The notes below the pieces were generated by a model that saw only the letters and a list, made by a program, of their open reading frames with translations, was not told the DNA's origin and made no database searches. The position numbers and the translations under genes are program-made. Positions 17,732 to 26,731 of a DNA stretch of 64,000 nt are shown here, in pieces. The stretch is from an uncultured Bacteroidia bacterium (GTDB lineage Bacteria > Bacteroidota > Bacteroidia > Bacteroidales > UBA932): NCBI GenBank assembly GCA_902789435.1, contig CADAOA010000006.1, forward strand, positions 1-64,000, read 5' to 3'. Position 1 is the stretch's first letter; each line of letters opens with the position of its first letter.

Positions 17732-19561
17732 ATGGAACGTAAAGTGGTTGACGTAAAAGATGTGGTAATCCGCTTCACCGGTGATTCCGGTGACGGAATG
17801 CAGCTTACGGGAACTCTGTTCGCAGATGCTTCCGCACTGTACGGAAATGAAATTTCCACATTCCCGGATTATCCAGCTGAAATCAGAGCTCCACAGGGCA
17901 CCGTTTCCGGTGTGTCCGGTTTTCAAGTGCATATCGGTCAGAGCGATGTAAAGACTCCGGGAGATCTTGCAGATGTTCTCGTGTCCATGAACCCTGCTGC
18001 ACTTATGGCAAACGCCAAATTCGCTAAACCAGGAGGAAGCATAATCCTGGATCAGGATTCCTTTGACGAGCAGGGCCTTCAGAAGGCAGGCTTCAAGACC
18101 ATGGATCCGATTCAGGAACTCAATCTCCAGGATTACAACGTAATATGGGCTCCTATCACCTCTCTTACAAAGGAGAGCCTGAAGGATAGCGGAATGGACA
18201 TCAAATCCATCGTAAGATGCAAGAACATCTTCACTCTTGGAATGTGCTATTTCATGTTCAACCGTCCTCTTCATTTCACAGAGGAGTATCTGAGAAAGAA
18301 ATTTGCCAAGAAACCGGATCTTATCGAGCCGAATATCAAAGTTCTCAACGACGGTTACAATTACGCTCACAATACTCACGCTATAGGAAACACCTACACC
18401 ATAGAGCCTGCAAAGCTCGAGAAAGGTGTTTACCGCAGCATCAACGGAAACCAGGCAACGGCATGGGGTCTTATCGCCGCTTCTGAAAAGAGCGGAAGGC
18501 CTATGTTCGTTGGATCATATCCTATCACTCCTGCAACCGCCATCCTGGAAGAGCTTGCAATACACAAGAATCTGGGCGTGAAGACAATGCAGTGCGAGGA
18601 CGAGATATCCGGAATCTGCACTTCCATCGGTGCCGCCTATGCCGGCAACATGGCAGTTACGACCACTTCCGGCCCTGGCCTTTCCCTCAAGAGCGAGGCT
18701 TTGGGTCTTGCAGTAATCGCCGAGCTCCCGCTGGTTGTTGTGGATGTTCAGCGCAGCGGCCCTTCCACCGGTATCCCTACCAAGACAGAGCAGACAGACC
18801 TTGCCCAGGCACTTTACGGAAGAAACGGCGAGTGCCCGGTTATGGTAATGGCTGCAAGAACTCCGTCAGACTGCTTCAGGGCAGCATTCTACGCTGCAAA
18901 ATTTGCAATGGAGCACATGATGCCTGTAGTCTTCCTGTCTGAGGGTTATCTCGGAAACGGAAGCGAGCCTTGGAAGATTCCTTCAATGGCAGACTATCCT
19001 GCAATCAACCCTCCGATCATTACCGAGTGCGAGGGCAAGTTCAAGCCGTTCGAGAGAGACGCTGAGACTTTCGTCAGAAAGTGGGCGATTCCTGGAACAC
19101 CTGGTCTGGAGCATAGGGTAGGCGGTCTGGAGAAGAGTCCGGCCGGAGCAGTATCTTCTGATCCTGAGGTTCACGAGATGATGGTAAGAAACCGTGCGAC
19201 CAAACTTGCAAAGGTTGCAGACTGCATTCCTGAACTCGAGGTTTACGGGCAGAAGGAGGCAGACGTGCTGCTTGTCGGATGGGGCGGAACTTACGGCCAT
19301 CTCTACACTGCAGCTTCACAGCTTCTGGAAGAAGGAAAGAGCGTGGGCTTTGCCCAGTTCGATTATATCAATCCGCTGCCGAAGAATACCGCAGAAGTAT
19401 TCAGCCATTACAAGAAGATTCTTGTATGCGAGCTTAACAGCGGACAGTTTGCAGACTATCTGAGAGCAAAGCTTCCTCAGTTCAAGTATCTGCAGCTCAA
19501 TAAAGTACAGGGTCAGCCATTTATGGTTCACGAGATTGTGGACGCAGTAAAGGCACTTTAA
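17732..19561 (+). CDS. korA: 2-oxoacid:ferredoxin oxidoreductase, fused gamma-alpha subunit
   Basis: The larger subunit of a two-subunit 2-oxoacid:ferredoxin oxidoreductase, most like the 2-oxoglutarate type (KorAB). The N-terminal gamma domain (about 1-190) opens with FTGDSGDGMQLTG, binding CoA. The alpha domain follows (INGNQATAWGLIAA; SYPITPATAILEELA; QCEDEISGICTSIGAAYAG), shaping the thiamine-diphosphate site. It is 609 residues, the fused arrangement. The enzyme interconverts 2-oxoglutarate plus CoA and succinyl-CoA plus CO2, transferring electrons through ferredoxin. No delta (ferredoxin-like) subunit is adjacent. Substrate assignment depends on family resemblance and on gdhA next door, so another 2-oxoacid is possible. 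Confidence 0.88.
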   Translation: MERKVVDVKDVVIRFTGDSGDGMQLTGTLFADASALYGNEISTFPDYPAEIRAPQGTVSGVSGFQVHIGQSDVKTPGDLADVLVSMNPAALMANAKFAKPGGSIILDQDSFDEQGLQKAGFKTMDPIQELNLQDYNVIWAPITSLTKESLKDSGMDIKSIVRCKNIFTLGMCYFMFNRPLHFTEEYLRKKFAKKPDLIEPNIKVLNDGYNYAHNTHAIGNTYTIEPAKLEKGVYRSINGNQATAWGLIAASEKSGRPMFVGSYPITPATAILEELAIHKNLGVKTMQCEDEISGICTSIGAAYAGNMAVTTTSGPGLSLKSEALGLAVIAELPLVVVDVQRSGPSTGIPTKTEQTDLAQALYGRNGECPVMVMAARTPSDCFRAAFYAAKFAMEHMMPVVFLSEGYLGNGSEPWKIPSMADYPAINPPIITECEGKFKPFERDAETFVRKWAIPGTPGLEHRVGGLEKSPAGAVSSDPEVHEMMVRNRATKLAKVADCIPELEVYGQKEADVLLVGWGGTYGHLYTAASQLLEEGKSVGFAQFDYINPLPKNTAEVFSHYKKILVCELNSGQFADYLRAKLPQFKYLQLNKVQGQPFMVHEIVDAVKAL

Positions 19562-19577
19562 TCGCGGAGGAAAAGTT

Positions 19578-20594
19578 ATGCAATACACACAGCAAGATTT
19601 CAAAAGCGACCAGATAGTGAAGTGGTGCCCGGGATGCGGAGACCACGCAATACTTGCAGCCGTTCTCAGGGCTATGCCTGAGATCTGCGAGAAGAGGGGA
19701 TATACCAGAGAGCAGTTTGTCTTTGTATCAGGCATCGGATGCTCCAGCCGTTTCCCTTACTACATGAACACTTACGGCTTCCACGGAATCCACGGAAGGG
19801 CAGGCGCCCTGGCTACCGGAATGAAGGTTGCCAACCCTAAGCTTTCCGTATGGCAGATGACCGGTGACGGAGACGCCCTGGCTATCGGCGGAAACCATTT
19901 CATCCACGAGATCAGAAGGAATATTGACGTAAACATCATTCTGTTCAACAACAGGATTTACGGTCTTACAAAGGGCCAGTATTCTCCTACTTCAAGGTTC
20001 GGAATGGTTACCAAGACTTCTCCTTACGGAACAATCGAGTATCCTTTCACCCCTGGTGAACTTGTGCTCGGAGCAAGAGGAACTTTCTTTGCCAGAAGCC
20101 TGGACAGCGAGCTTGCTCTCAACCAGGAGATTATGGTAAGAGCCGCCATGCACGACGGAACCTCTGTAATGGAGATGCTGGTCAACTGCATGATCTACAA
20201 CAACGGAACCCATGCAGACATTTCAGACCGCGCTGTAAGGGCTGACCGCACCATAGTTCTCCGCGACGGGGAGCCAATGATCTTCGGCAAGGACCGCGAC
20301 AAGGGTATTATCCTGGACGGCCTGAAGCTCAAGGTTGTAAAGATTGGAGAAAACGGCATCACCGAGAAAGACCTTTTGGTGCACAACTCAAAGGAGGACA
20401 ACTTCGGAATCCACTCAATGCTGGTGGACATGAAGGGTCCTGACTTCCCTGTAGCTCTGGGTGTCATCCGCGATGTGGCTGACAAGACCTATGACGACAG
20501 CATTTATTTCCAGCTGGACGAAGTTAAGGCAAAGGCTAAGATCCACAATATGGACGAGCTTCTGCACAGCGGAGCCACCTGGACAGTAGAATAA
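19578..20594 (+). CDS. korB: 2-oxoacid:ferredoxin oxidoreductase beta subunit
   Basis: The thiamine-diphosphate-binding partner of KorA. At 338 residues it fits KorB. The N-terminal KWCPGCGDHAILAAVLRA carries cysteines that help bind the [4Fe-4S] cluster, together with a Cys in SGIGCSSRFPYYM. The diphosphate/Mg loop is TGDGDALAIGGNHFIHEI followed by NNRIYGLTKGQYSPTS. It starts 16 bases after korA, so they form an operon. It has no fused ferredoxin domain. gdhA follows after a 53-base gap, with no terminator seen between them. Confidence 0.9.
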   Translation: MQYTQQDFKSDQIVKWCPGCGDHAILAAVLRAMPEICEKRGYTREQFVFVSGIGCSSRFPYYMNTYGFHGIHGRAGALATGMKVANPKLSVWQMTGDGDALAIGGNHFIHEIRRNIDVNIILFNNRIYGLTKGQYSPTSRFGMVTKTSPYGTIEYPFTPGELVLGARGTFFARSLDSELALNQEIMVRAAMHDGTSVMEMLVNCMIYNNGTHADISDRAVRADRTIVLRDGEPMIFGKDRDKGIILDGLKLKVVKIGENGITEKDLLVHNSKEDNFGIHSMLVDMKGPDFPVALGVIRDVADKTYDDSIYFQLDEVKAKAKIHNMDELLHSGATWTVE

Positions 20595-20647
20595 GAAATT
20601 AACATTCACACTATAACAAACCAATTTTTTAAAACATTCATACTTAT

Positions 20648-21991
20648 ATGAAAACAGCTGAAATAATGGCTAACCTGGCTGCAAAGCATCCTGGTGAAAA
20701 TGAGTACCTTCAGGCCGTTCAGGAAGTTCTCGAGTCTATCGAGGAGGTTTATAACCAGCATCCTGAATTTGAAAAGGCAAAAATCGTTGAGAGAATGGTC
20801 GAGCCAGACCGTATCTTCACTTTCCGTGTAACTTGGGTAGACGACAAGGGAGAAGTTCAGACTAACCTCGGTTATCGTATCCAGTTCAACAGCGCTATCG
20901 GCCCTTACAAGGGAGGTCTCCGTTTCCACAAGGCAGTGGTTCCTTCAATGTTGAAGTTCCTCGGTTTCGAGCAGACTTTCAAAAACGCTCTGACTACTCT
21001 CCCTATGGGTGGTGCAAAGGGTGGTTCTGACTTCGATCCAGTAGGAAAGTCAAACGACGAAATCATGCGTTTCTGCCAGGCATTTATGACTGAGCTTTGG
21101 CAGTGCATCGGTCCTGATCAGGATATTCCTGCAGGTGACGTAGGAGTAGGCGGCCGCGAGATCGGTTTCCTCTACGGAATGTACAAGAAGCTTGCTAGAG
21201 AATACAACACAGGAGTTCTCACCGGAAAGGGAGCTACTTGGGGAGGTTCTATCCTTCGTCCTGAGGCTACCGGTTTCGGCGCTCTGTATTTCACTCAGCA
21301 CCTTCTCCACAAGGCTGGAAAGGACATCGTAGGCAAGAGAGTTGCTCTCTCAGGTTTCGGTAACGTAGCTTGGGGTGCCGCTACAAAGGCAAAGCAGCTT
21401 GGCGCTAAGGTTGTTGCTATCTCTGGTCCTGACGGAGTTTGCGAGATTCCAGACGGCATTACCGACGAGATGATCGCTTATATGCTTGATATGCGTGCTT
21501 CTAACCGCAACAAGGTTGAGGATATGGCTACCAAGTTCCCTGAGAAGGCTAAGTTCACTGCAGGCAAGAAGGCTTGGAGCGTTCCTTGCGACATCGCTCT
21601 CCCTTGCGCATTCCAGAACGAGCTTTCTGAGGACGACGCCAAGGAACTTCAGAAGAATGGTTGCTGGTGCTGCTGCGAGGTATCCAACATGGGATGCCAG
21701 CCAGGCGCTATCCACTATTTCCAGAACAACGGTATCCTCTTCGCTCCTGGTAAGGCTGTAAACGCTGGTGGTGTTGCTACTTCAGGTCTGGAAATGACCC
21801 AGAACGCAAGCCATATCAGCTGGTCTGCAAAGGAAGTTGACGATAAGCTTCACTTCATCATGGAGAGCATCCACGAGCAGTGCGTTAAGTATGGTACTCA
21901 GCCAGACGGTCACGTAGACTATGTAAAGGGTGCCAACATCGCCGGCTTCATGAAGGTTGCTACTGCAATGCTGGAGCAGGGAATTATTTAA
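20648..21991 (+). CDS. gdhA: Glutamate dehydrogenase (probably NADP-linked)
   Basis: This cytosolic hexameric enzyme reductively aminates 2-oxoglutarate to glutamate. The 447-residue length is that of small hexameric bacterial enzymes. The substrate region YKGGLRFH and the TTLPMGGAKGGSDFDP motif contain catalytic lysines; GDVGVGGREIGFLYGMYK follows. The coenzyme-binding fold has SGFGNVAWGAATKAKQLGAKVV; the Ser after the second strand (VVAISGPDG) rather than an acidic residue favours NADP, an inference. Codon use is more biased than in neighbours, suggesting high expression. It ends at a 13-bp bidirectional terminator shared with the convergent M64 gene. Confidence 0.95.
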   Translation: MKTAEIMANLAAKHPGENEYLQAVQEVLESIEEVYNQHPEFEKAKIVERMVEPDRIFTFRVTWVDDKGEVQTNLGYRIQFNSAIGPYKGGLRFHKAVVPSMLKFLGFEQTFKNALTTLPMGGAKGGSDFDPVGKSNDEIMRFCQAFMTELWQCIGPDQDIPAGDVGVGGREIGFLYGMYKKLAREYNTGVLTGKGATWGGSILRPEATGFGALYFTQHLLHKAGKDIVGKRVALSGFGNVAWGAATKAKQLGAKVVAISGPDGVCEIPDGITDEMIAYMLDMRASNRNKVEDMATKFPEKAKFTAGKKAWSVPCDIALPCAFQNELSEDDAKELQKNGCWCCCEVSNMGCQPGAIHYFQNNGILFAPGKAVNAGGVATSGLEMTQNASHISWSAKEVDDKLHFIMESIHEQCVKYGTQPDGHVDYVKGANIAGFMKVATAMLEQGII

Positions 21992-22014
21992 TCCGTAACG
22001 ATTAAATAATATGG

Positions 22015-22046
22015 AAAAGGAGGGGTTCATCGCTGAACCCCTCCTT
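22015..22046. terminator. Bidirectional terminator between gdhA and the M64 peptidase gene
   Basis: A 13-bp perfect stem (22017-22029 with 22034-22046) has a TCGC loop. The T run is stronger on the minus strand (CTTTTCC) than on the plus strand (TTATTTATT), but it sits between convergent stops, so it likely serves both. Confidence 0.85.
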
Positions 22047-22066
22047 ATTTATTGCGTCACAAGCAA

Positions 22067-24178
22067 TTACTTCAGGAAGTATGGTTTCTTGTGGTAAGGG
22101 TCTATCAGCATAGGGCCCTCGCACCTTCTTGTTGGAGCGGTAGCTGACGCCTTGGTTGCAGGAGCAGCGGAGCCGTAGGAATTTGTCTTGTCAAAGTCGT
22201 GGGCGATGAAGTCTTCCACGGAAGGGGTTTCTCCTGCAGTTATCTTGATTCTGCAGTAGATTTTCCAGCGGCTGAAGGTGTTGTAGTGCGGAATGTTGTT
22301 AATCATGCAACTGCTGTTCTCCGAACGGTAGACTCCTACACCATACATTGCGCTTCCGGCGTGGAGGTTGATGTTGCAGGCAGCGTATTCTGTCTTGTCT
22401 GCAAATGTCTTCCAGTTGGCTCCCTCTACAGTAGGGGTGAGACCTACGTTACAATGGTCGTAATCTGAGTACCAAGCGCTGTTAGTGGCATCCCACTGAG
22501 GAAGATAGGTGTTGCAGTAAGCGCCTATATTCTGCCAGTAGCGGAATGTAGTTTCCTGGTCCTTAGGATAAGAAGTTGTGTTGTAGTAAACGTATTCGTC
22601 TCCGAGCAGACCGATTCCGTGCCCTCCATACTCATGCCTGAGTGTGTATTCAAATCCGCCGTAAGAACCGGAAGAAGGATGTCTTGCAGGGGTTTGGGCA
22701 ATGGAAACCATTTTCATTCCGTTCATTCCTGAAGACCAGATGTTTGTTCCGGCATACTGGTCTGCATTGATGATGACGCTGATAGGGGACCAGCTAAGCT
22801 TGGTTCTGATAGCAACGCCTCCGTCATATTCAACGCCAAAGCATTTTGCTGCGTATAATTCAACTGTTCTGGTGTCGCATCCGATACCAGTTGAGTTGCC
22901 ACCGGCCCATGAGCATTTGAACTTGGTATCCACCTTGGTAGAAGCGTTCTCCCATTCTGTGGCTCCTGAACTCATACCAGCCTCTTTGGAATATGCTGCA
23001 ACCTTGTAAACTGCAAAATAATTATAGTAGAACCTATACGGTTCAACCTGGAACAGGGCCTTGATACCCTTGTCTATTTCCTGGTCAAACTGTCCGCCAT
23101 ATTTAAACAGATCCTGTGTGTATCCGTCTCCGGTATATATGAGCTTGAATGGTCTTGAAGTCTCTGTTACTTCAGTTATAGAGCCGTCTGAATTGACCTC
23201 ATAGAGCTTAACCTCACCGTCTGCCCAGTAGGACTTGGTAGATCCGGTGGTGAAAGTAACCACGTCGCTTTCTGTCTTTCCGCCTTCAAATCCGTCGTCG
23301 GCGACAACCTTGTAATAATAAGTGGTGTTTTTCTGAAGCTCTTCCTCGTTCATCACAGATGTAGCTTCGATCGGGTCGAAAGATCTCCAGTTTACGTTAT
23401 CCTCCGAGAGCATAACAGTATACTTTATTTTGTCGTTGTTGCCGTCTGTAGACGCGTTCCAGGAGAAAGTTGTGATAGTCTCCACATTAGAACCGGAAGG
23501 CTTGAGGCCAGTAGGTTTTGTAGGTGGTGTGTTTGGAGCGGCTTCTTTGGTAATGGTCAGATACTTAGTGTTGGCACCGCTCTTGACGGTAAGGAAAGTC
23601 TGTCCCTTTACCTTATCTGTATAGTTGGCGGTGTTGATGGTAACGGTGCCGTTTCCATTTCCACTGGAAGGAGTTACACTTGTAAGCCAGGCTGGTTTAG
23701 GGTTAGGCAATGTAATAGTCCAGCTTCCGGTGCAGTTTACCTTGAAAGTGGCGTTTCCTGCAGTTGAAGGTATGGTGACAGCTTCAGGCTCAAGGGTTAT
23801 TGCAGCAGCTGAAGGAGCTGAAATGGTAACGCTAACAGACTTGCTCTTTCCCTTTACGGTAAGAGTTCCGCCTGCTGCTGTTGCAGATGCTTTTACTGTC
23901 ACTGTGCCGTTGTTGCTTCCGCTGGCAGGTGTTGCAGTATATCCTGTGGTAGCGCTTGCTGTCCAGGCTACATTTGATGAGATGTTAATGGTTCCCGATG
24001 CACCTCCAGCAAGAGTCAAAGTAGTTGGGGATACACTTAAAGACTCCGTAACGTCTGGTGTTGGTGTCGGCTTTGTTCCTCCTTTCTCTCCGCCGCCGCA
24101 AGAAGTTGCAGCCAAGGAAATTATACCCGATGCTACCAGCATTGCACAAAGCCTGTGCAGTCTCAAGAATTTTCTCAT
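22067..24178 (-). CDS. BACON/Fn3/M64-type metallopeptidase lipoprotein
   Basis: A 703-residue surface or periplasmic lipoprotein (lipobox ATSC, Cys27) followed by Gly-rich and Thr/Pro linkers. Two BACON-like beta domains occupy about 45-125 and 125-215; a fibronectin type III-like domain follows (about 225-325). The C-terminal half resembles the IgA peptidase M64 family: LIYTGDGYTQDLFKYGG opens the domain and HEYGGHGIGLLGDEY, beginning at His515, provides zinc ligands. The spacing is HExxGH, one residue longer than HEXXH. The preferred ATG is at 24178; a TTG at 24184 would add two residues. It has its own promoter just downstream of the SusCD-operon terminator. Likely substrate is a host or dietary (glyco)protein; this is inferred from family and context. 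Confidence 0.85.
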   Translation of the reverse strand: MRKFLRLHRLCAMLVASGIISLAATSCGGGEKGGTKPTPTPDVTESLSVSPTTLTLAGGASGTINISSNVAWTASATTGYTATPASGSNNGTVTVKASATAAGGTLTVKGKSKSVSVTISAPSAAAITLEPEAVTIPSTAGNATFKVNCTGSWTITLPNPKPAWLTSVTPSSGNGNGTVTINTANYTDKVKGQTFLTVKSGANTKYLTITKEAAPNTPPTKPTGLKPSGSNVETITTFSWNASTDGNNDKIKYTVMLSEDNVNWRSFDPIEATSVMNEEELQKNTTYYYKVVADDGFEGGKTESDVVTFTTGSTKSYWADGEVKLYEVNSDGSITEVTETSRPFKLIYTGDGYTQDLFKYGGQFDQEIDKGIKALFQVEPYRFYYNYFAVYKVAAYSKEAGMSSGATEWENASTKVDTKFKCSWAGGNSTGIGCDTRTVELYAAKCFGVEYDGGVAIRTKLSWSPISVIINADQYAGTNIWSSGMNGMKMVSIAQTPARHPSSGSYGGFEYTLRHEYGGHGIGLLGDEYVYYNTTSYPKDQETTFRYWQNIGAYCNTYLPQWDATNSAWYSDYDHCNVGLTPTVEGANWKTFADKTEYAACNINLHAGSAMYGVGVYRSENSSCMINNIPHYNTFSRWKIYCRIKITAGETPSVEDFIAHDFDKTNSYGSAAPATKASATAPTRRCEGPMLIDPYHKKPYFLK

Positions 24179-24219
24179 ATTCAATCGGTTTTAGTATAAT
24201 ACATTCTAATGCAATAAAA

Positions 24220-24249
24220 CAAAGATAGCAATAATTGTTCCGAATGCAA
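24220..24249 (-). promoter_or_regulatory. Promoter for the M64 peptidase gene
   Basis: On the minus strand, TTTTTG (its TTG complementary to 24247-24249), a 19-base spacer and TATCTTTG (complement of 24220-24227) match the Bacteroidota consensus. The -33 element overlaps the U-tract of the upstream operon's terminator. Confidence 0.6.
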
Positions 24250-24278
24250 AAAGAAAGGCTGACCAGAAGGCCAGCCTT
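24247..24278 (-). terminator. Terminator of the SusC-SusD-lipoprotein operon
   Basis: On the minus strand a 10-bp stem with one G-U pair (24255-24264 with 24269-24278) and a four-base loop is followed by TTTCTTTTTG. It lies 22 bases after the stop of the third gene. Confidence 0.8.
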
Positions 24279-24300
24279 ACCTTTAGTTAGTGATATTCTA

Positions 24301-25182
24301 CTAGTGAACGTCGTAATCTACATACATGTTGTATCCGCCACTGAACCAGGAACCGTTCTTTGAGTTCCAGCCTTCAAGTTCAATGTAGTCGCCAGATACG
24401 AGTTCCTCGCTTGAGCAAGAAATTTCACTCTTATTCATTCTGGTTTCCTGATGGTAAGCATTGCCTTTGTGGGTGAAATCCCAGTCAAGCTGAAGGCTAG
24501 CCCACTTTGTAGCAAAATCATTGTATCCAGAGTATTTGTCGCAAACGATAGAACCGTCTCCAGGGTTCTTTAACTCGACGTATGCAAGTTCGTCATAAAG
24601 TACCATCTTGTAATAAGCTTTAGTACCCTTTGCTCTCATGAGCTGCCACTCGTCGCTATCAAGGTCTGATACATAAGGTCCGTCAATCCAAACGAAAGCC
24701 AAAATAGATGGATCTACTTCCCAACGTCCAGAATACCAACCGGTCTTATAGTCCTCATACTGGAGGAGCATCTTTCCATTACCCTCACAAGTGCTGTAGC
24801 AGCCTGCTCCGGCCATGTCTTTGTTGAAACTGAGTTCGAATATGTATTCAACACCAGGAGTAAGAGCAGAATAATCGTATCCTAATGAAATGGTTTTAAC
24901 GTATTCACCTGCTGCAAAACTAACTTTTGATGTGGATAATGTATATACGCCATAGTCGTCTTTAAGAGAGATTGGAACTTCCAAAGCCTCATTAGCAACA
25001 CCTCTCTGTATAGTGACAACTATTGGAGTTTCGGCCTCGTCCATACCGAACCCGAACGCATCAGTTGCCCAGGATACATCTTCGTTTGTAACCTTATACT
25101 CAGGCCACTTGGATGCACAAGATGTAACGAGCAATACAGAAAGCAATAAACCGAATCCGTATTTAATAAGTTTCATATTCAT
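24301..25182 (-). CDS. SusCD-associated lipoprotein of unrecognised family
   Basis: A 293-residue lipoprotein (lipobox VTSC, Cys22) encoded third in the SusC operon, where SusE/SusF-type glycan-binding proteins or surface accessory proteins usually lie. After the anchor, residues about 50-120 (TPIVVTIQRG, STSKVSFAAGEYVK) look like a single all-beta domain of the Calx-beta/DUF4843-like style. The remainder is rich in Trp, Tyr and Asp, typical of carbohydrate or peptide contact surfaces, and holds two Cys in AGCYSTCEGN. I do not recognise a specific family. The start is the ATG at 25182; an in-frame ATG at 25176 would also keep the signal. Confidence 0.65.
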   Translation of the reverse strand: MNMKLIKYGFGLLLSVLLVTSCASKWPEYKVTNEDVSWATDAFGFGMDEAETPIVVTIQRGVANEALEVPISLKDDYGVYTLSTSKVSFAAGEYVKTISLGYDYSALTPGVEYIFELSFNKDMAGAGCYSTCEGNGKMLLQYEDYKTGWYSGRWEVDPSILAFVWIDGPYVSDLDSDEWQLMRAKGTKAYYKMVLYDELAYVELKNPGDGSIVCDKYSGYNDFATKWASLQLDWDFTHKGNAYHQETRMNKSEISCSSEELVSGDYIELEGWNSKNGSWFSGGYNMYVDYDVH

Positions 25183-25206
25183 CTTTATTTAATAATTAAT
25201 TATCTA

Positions 25207-26718
25207 TTAATAACCTGGGTTCTGCTGTTCTCTGATCTGAGGGTTAGCGGCAAGCTCGTCAATAGGAATAGGAGCTACCCAGCGGTGGTCAGATGCAGAT
25301 ACTGCAAGGTTGAGAGCAGGGCCGTTGGAACCACTGGTGTGGATGATGGCCTTGAGCTGAGGGTCAGGTCTTGCTGCCATTCCTTCTCCCCATCTCTTGA
25401 GGTCGAACCATCTGAAACCTTCTCCAATAAACTCTCTTACTCTTTCTTCCTTGATATACTCCTTAAGAGCGTCTCCGGAAAGTGAAACAGGGTGATAAGA
25501 AGGATCTCTCTTCTCTCCGAGTTTGTCAAGATAGGAAATGGCTGCAGCGTCAGCACCGCCTTTCATTGCGAAAGCCTCTGCGGCAATCAAGTACATTTCA
25601 GCTACGCGGAAAGGTTTAATCTTCTGCAGATGAGCAGTCTCAGATCCCAGTGCGGTGTTGCCAGGGAACTTGTTGAAGAGTGTCATGCCAGAAGCGGTTC
25701 CTATAGAGCAGGTAACTTTCAAACCTTTTTTCAGCCAAGTGGTAGCTCTAAAGTCAGTCGTAGAATATAGGCTGCTTGCAACCCACTTGTTTGGAATCCA
25801 GTCTGGACGGTACTGGCCAGTAGAAGGAGTATAGCCTAAATAGCTAGGATCGTTGGTCGAAGGCATTGAGCCCGTAGCAGCCCAAAGCTGAAGGATACAT
25901 TCCTGACCTGAGTCGTTCTGCCAGAGAGCAGTCATTTCTTCCTGGGAAGCGCAAAGAGGATACTTACCGGCGTCAACAATAGATGTTGCCTTTGAAATGG
26001 CGGTATCCCAGTCTCCCATGTAAAGAGCAATTCTTGCCTGAAGGGCATGTACTGCATCAATGGTAAGTTCTTCAGAAGCAGGAGCACCGGCATAAGATCC
26101 AAGAAGGGATTCAGCCTGACTCAGGTTATCTACAACCCACTGATAAGACTCAGCAACAGTGCTTCTTCCAGGATATGAGGTGATGTCACCGGTAGGACGG
26201 TGAAGGTCAACCAGCATAATACCATATTTGTCCTTGTTTGAAGAATTATAAACTGGGGCATAATACTCCAGAAGTTTAAGTCCAAAGTATGCTTTTGTAA
26301 AGTAAGCCACACCCAAAACTTTGTTGAGGCGCTTAACTTCGCTGGCGTCAAATCCAGACTTGTCCATATTATCGACAGTCTCGATAACATAACAAGCGTG
26401 GTTAATAGCACTGTAGGCACTGCCCCAAATGTCAACAAACGGGTCGCCTGAATTCCAATCCCATCTGTACTCAGCACCTTCACGGTTACCGTAGTCAAGC
26501 ATTGGATTGAAAAAGTCTGATGCTATCTCTGTAGTGTAGATGTAAGAACCGGATGACAATGCTCTTAAATAGATGTATTCGTATCTCATCCATCCTTCTG
26601 CATCATCAACTGTCTGAATAGAGTTATCTTTTGGAATAACTCCCTGAGGCTGCTCATCCAAGTTACAACTTGTTAAAAAGAGAGCTAAAACTGCAAGTGA
26701 TAATATAATCTTTTTCAT
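25207..26718 (-). CDS. SusD/RagB-family nutrient-binding lipoprotein
   Basis: A 503-residue outer-membrane surface lipoprotein (lipobox LTSC, Cys18; acidic residues after it, DE, resemble the surface export signal). SusD proteins form a lid on the SusC barrel and deliver the substrate. The helical TPR-like core is visible (VYNSSNKDKYGIMLV; ALQARIALYMGDWDTAISKA) and the C-terminal SusD motif occurs as EERVREFIGEGFRWFDLKRWGEG. The protein ends with REQQNPGY, a common SusD C-terminus. It lies between SusC (13-base gap) and the third lipoprotein (24-base gap). The substrate cannot be read from this sequence. Confidence 0.94.
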   Translation of the reverse strand: MKKIILSLAVLALFLTSCNLDEQPQGVIPKDNSIQTVDDAEGWMRYEYIYLRALSSGSYIYTTEIASDFFNPMLDYGNREGAEYRWDWNSGDPFVDIWGSAYSAINHACYVIETVDNMDKSGFDASEVKRLNKVLGVAYFTKAYFGLKLLEYYAPVYNSSNKDKYGIMLVDLHRPTGDITSYPGRSTVAESYQWVVDNLSQAESLLGSYAGAPASEELTIDAVHALQARIALYMGDWDTAISKATSIVDAGKYPLCASQEEMTALWQNDSGQECILQLWAATGSMPSTNDPSYLGYTPSTGQYRPDWIPNKWVASSLYSTTDFRATTWLKKGLKVTCSIGTASGMTLFNKFPGNTALGSETAHLQKIKPFRVAEMYLIAAEAFAMKGGADAAAISYLDKLGEKRDPSYHPVSLSGDALKEYIKEERVREFIGEGFRWFDLKRWGEGMAARPDPQLKAIIHTSGSNGPALNLAVSASDHRWVAPIPIDELAANPQIREQQNPGY

Positions 26719-26731
26719 ATTCTCAGCGATT

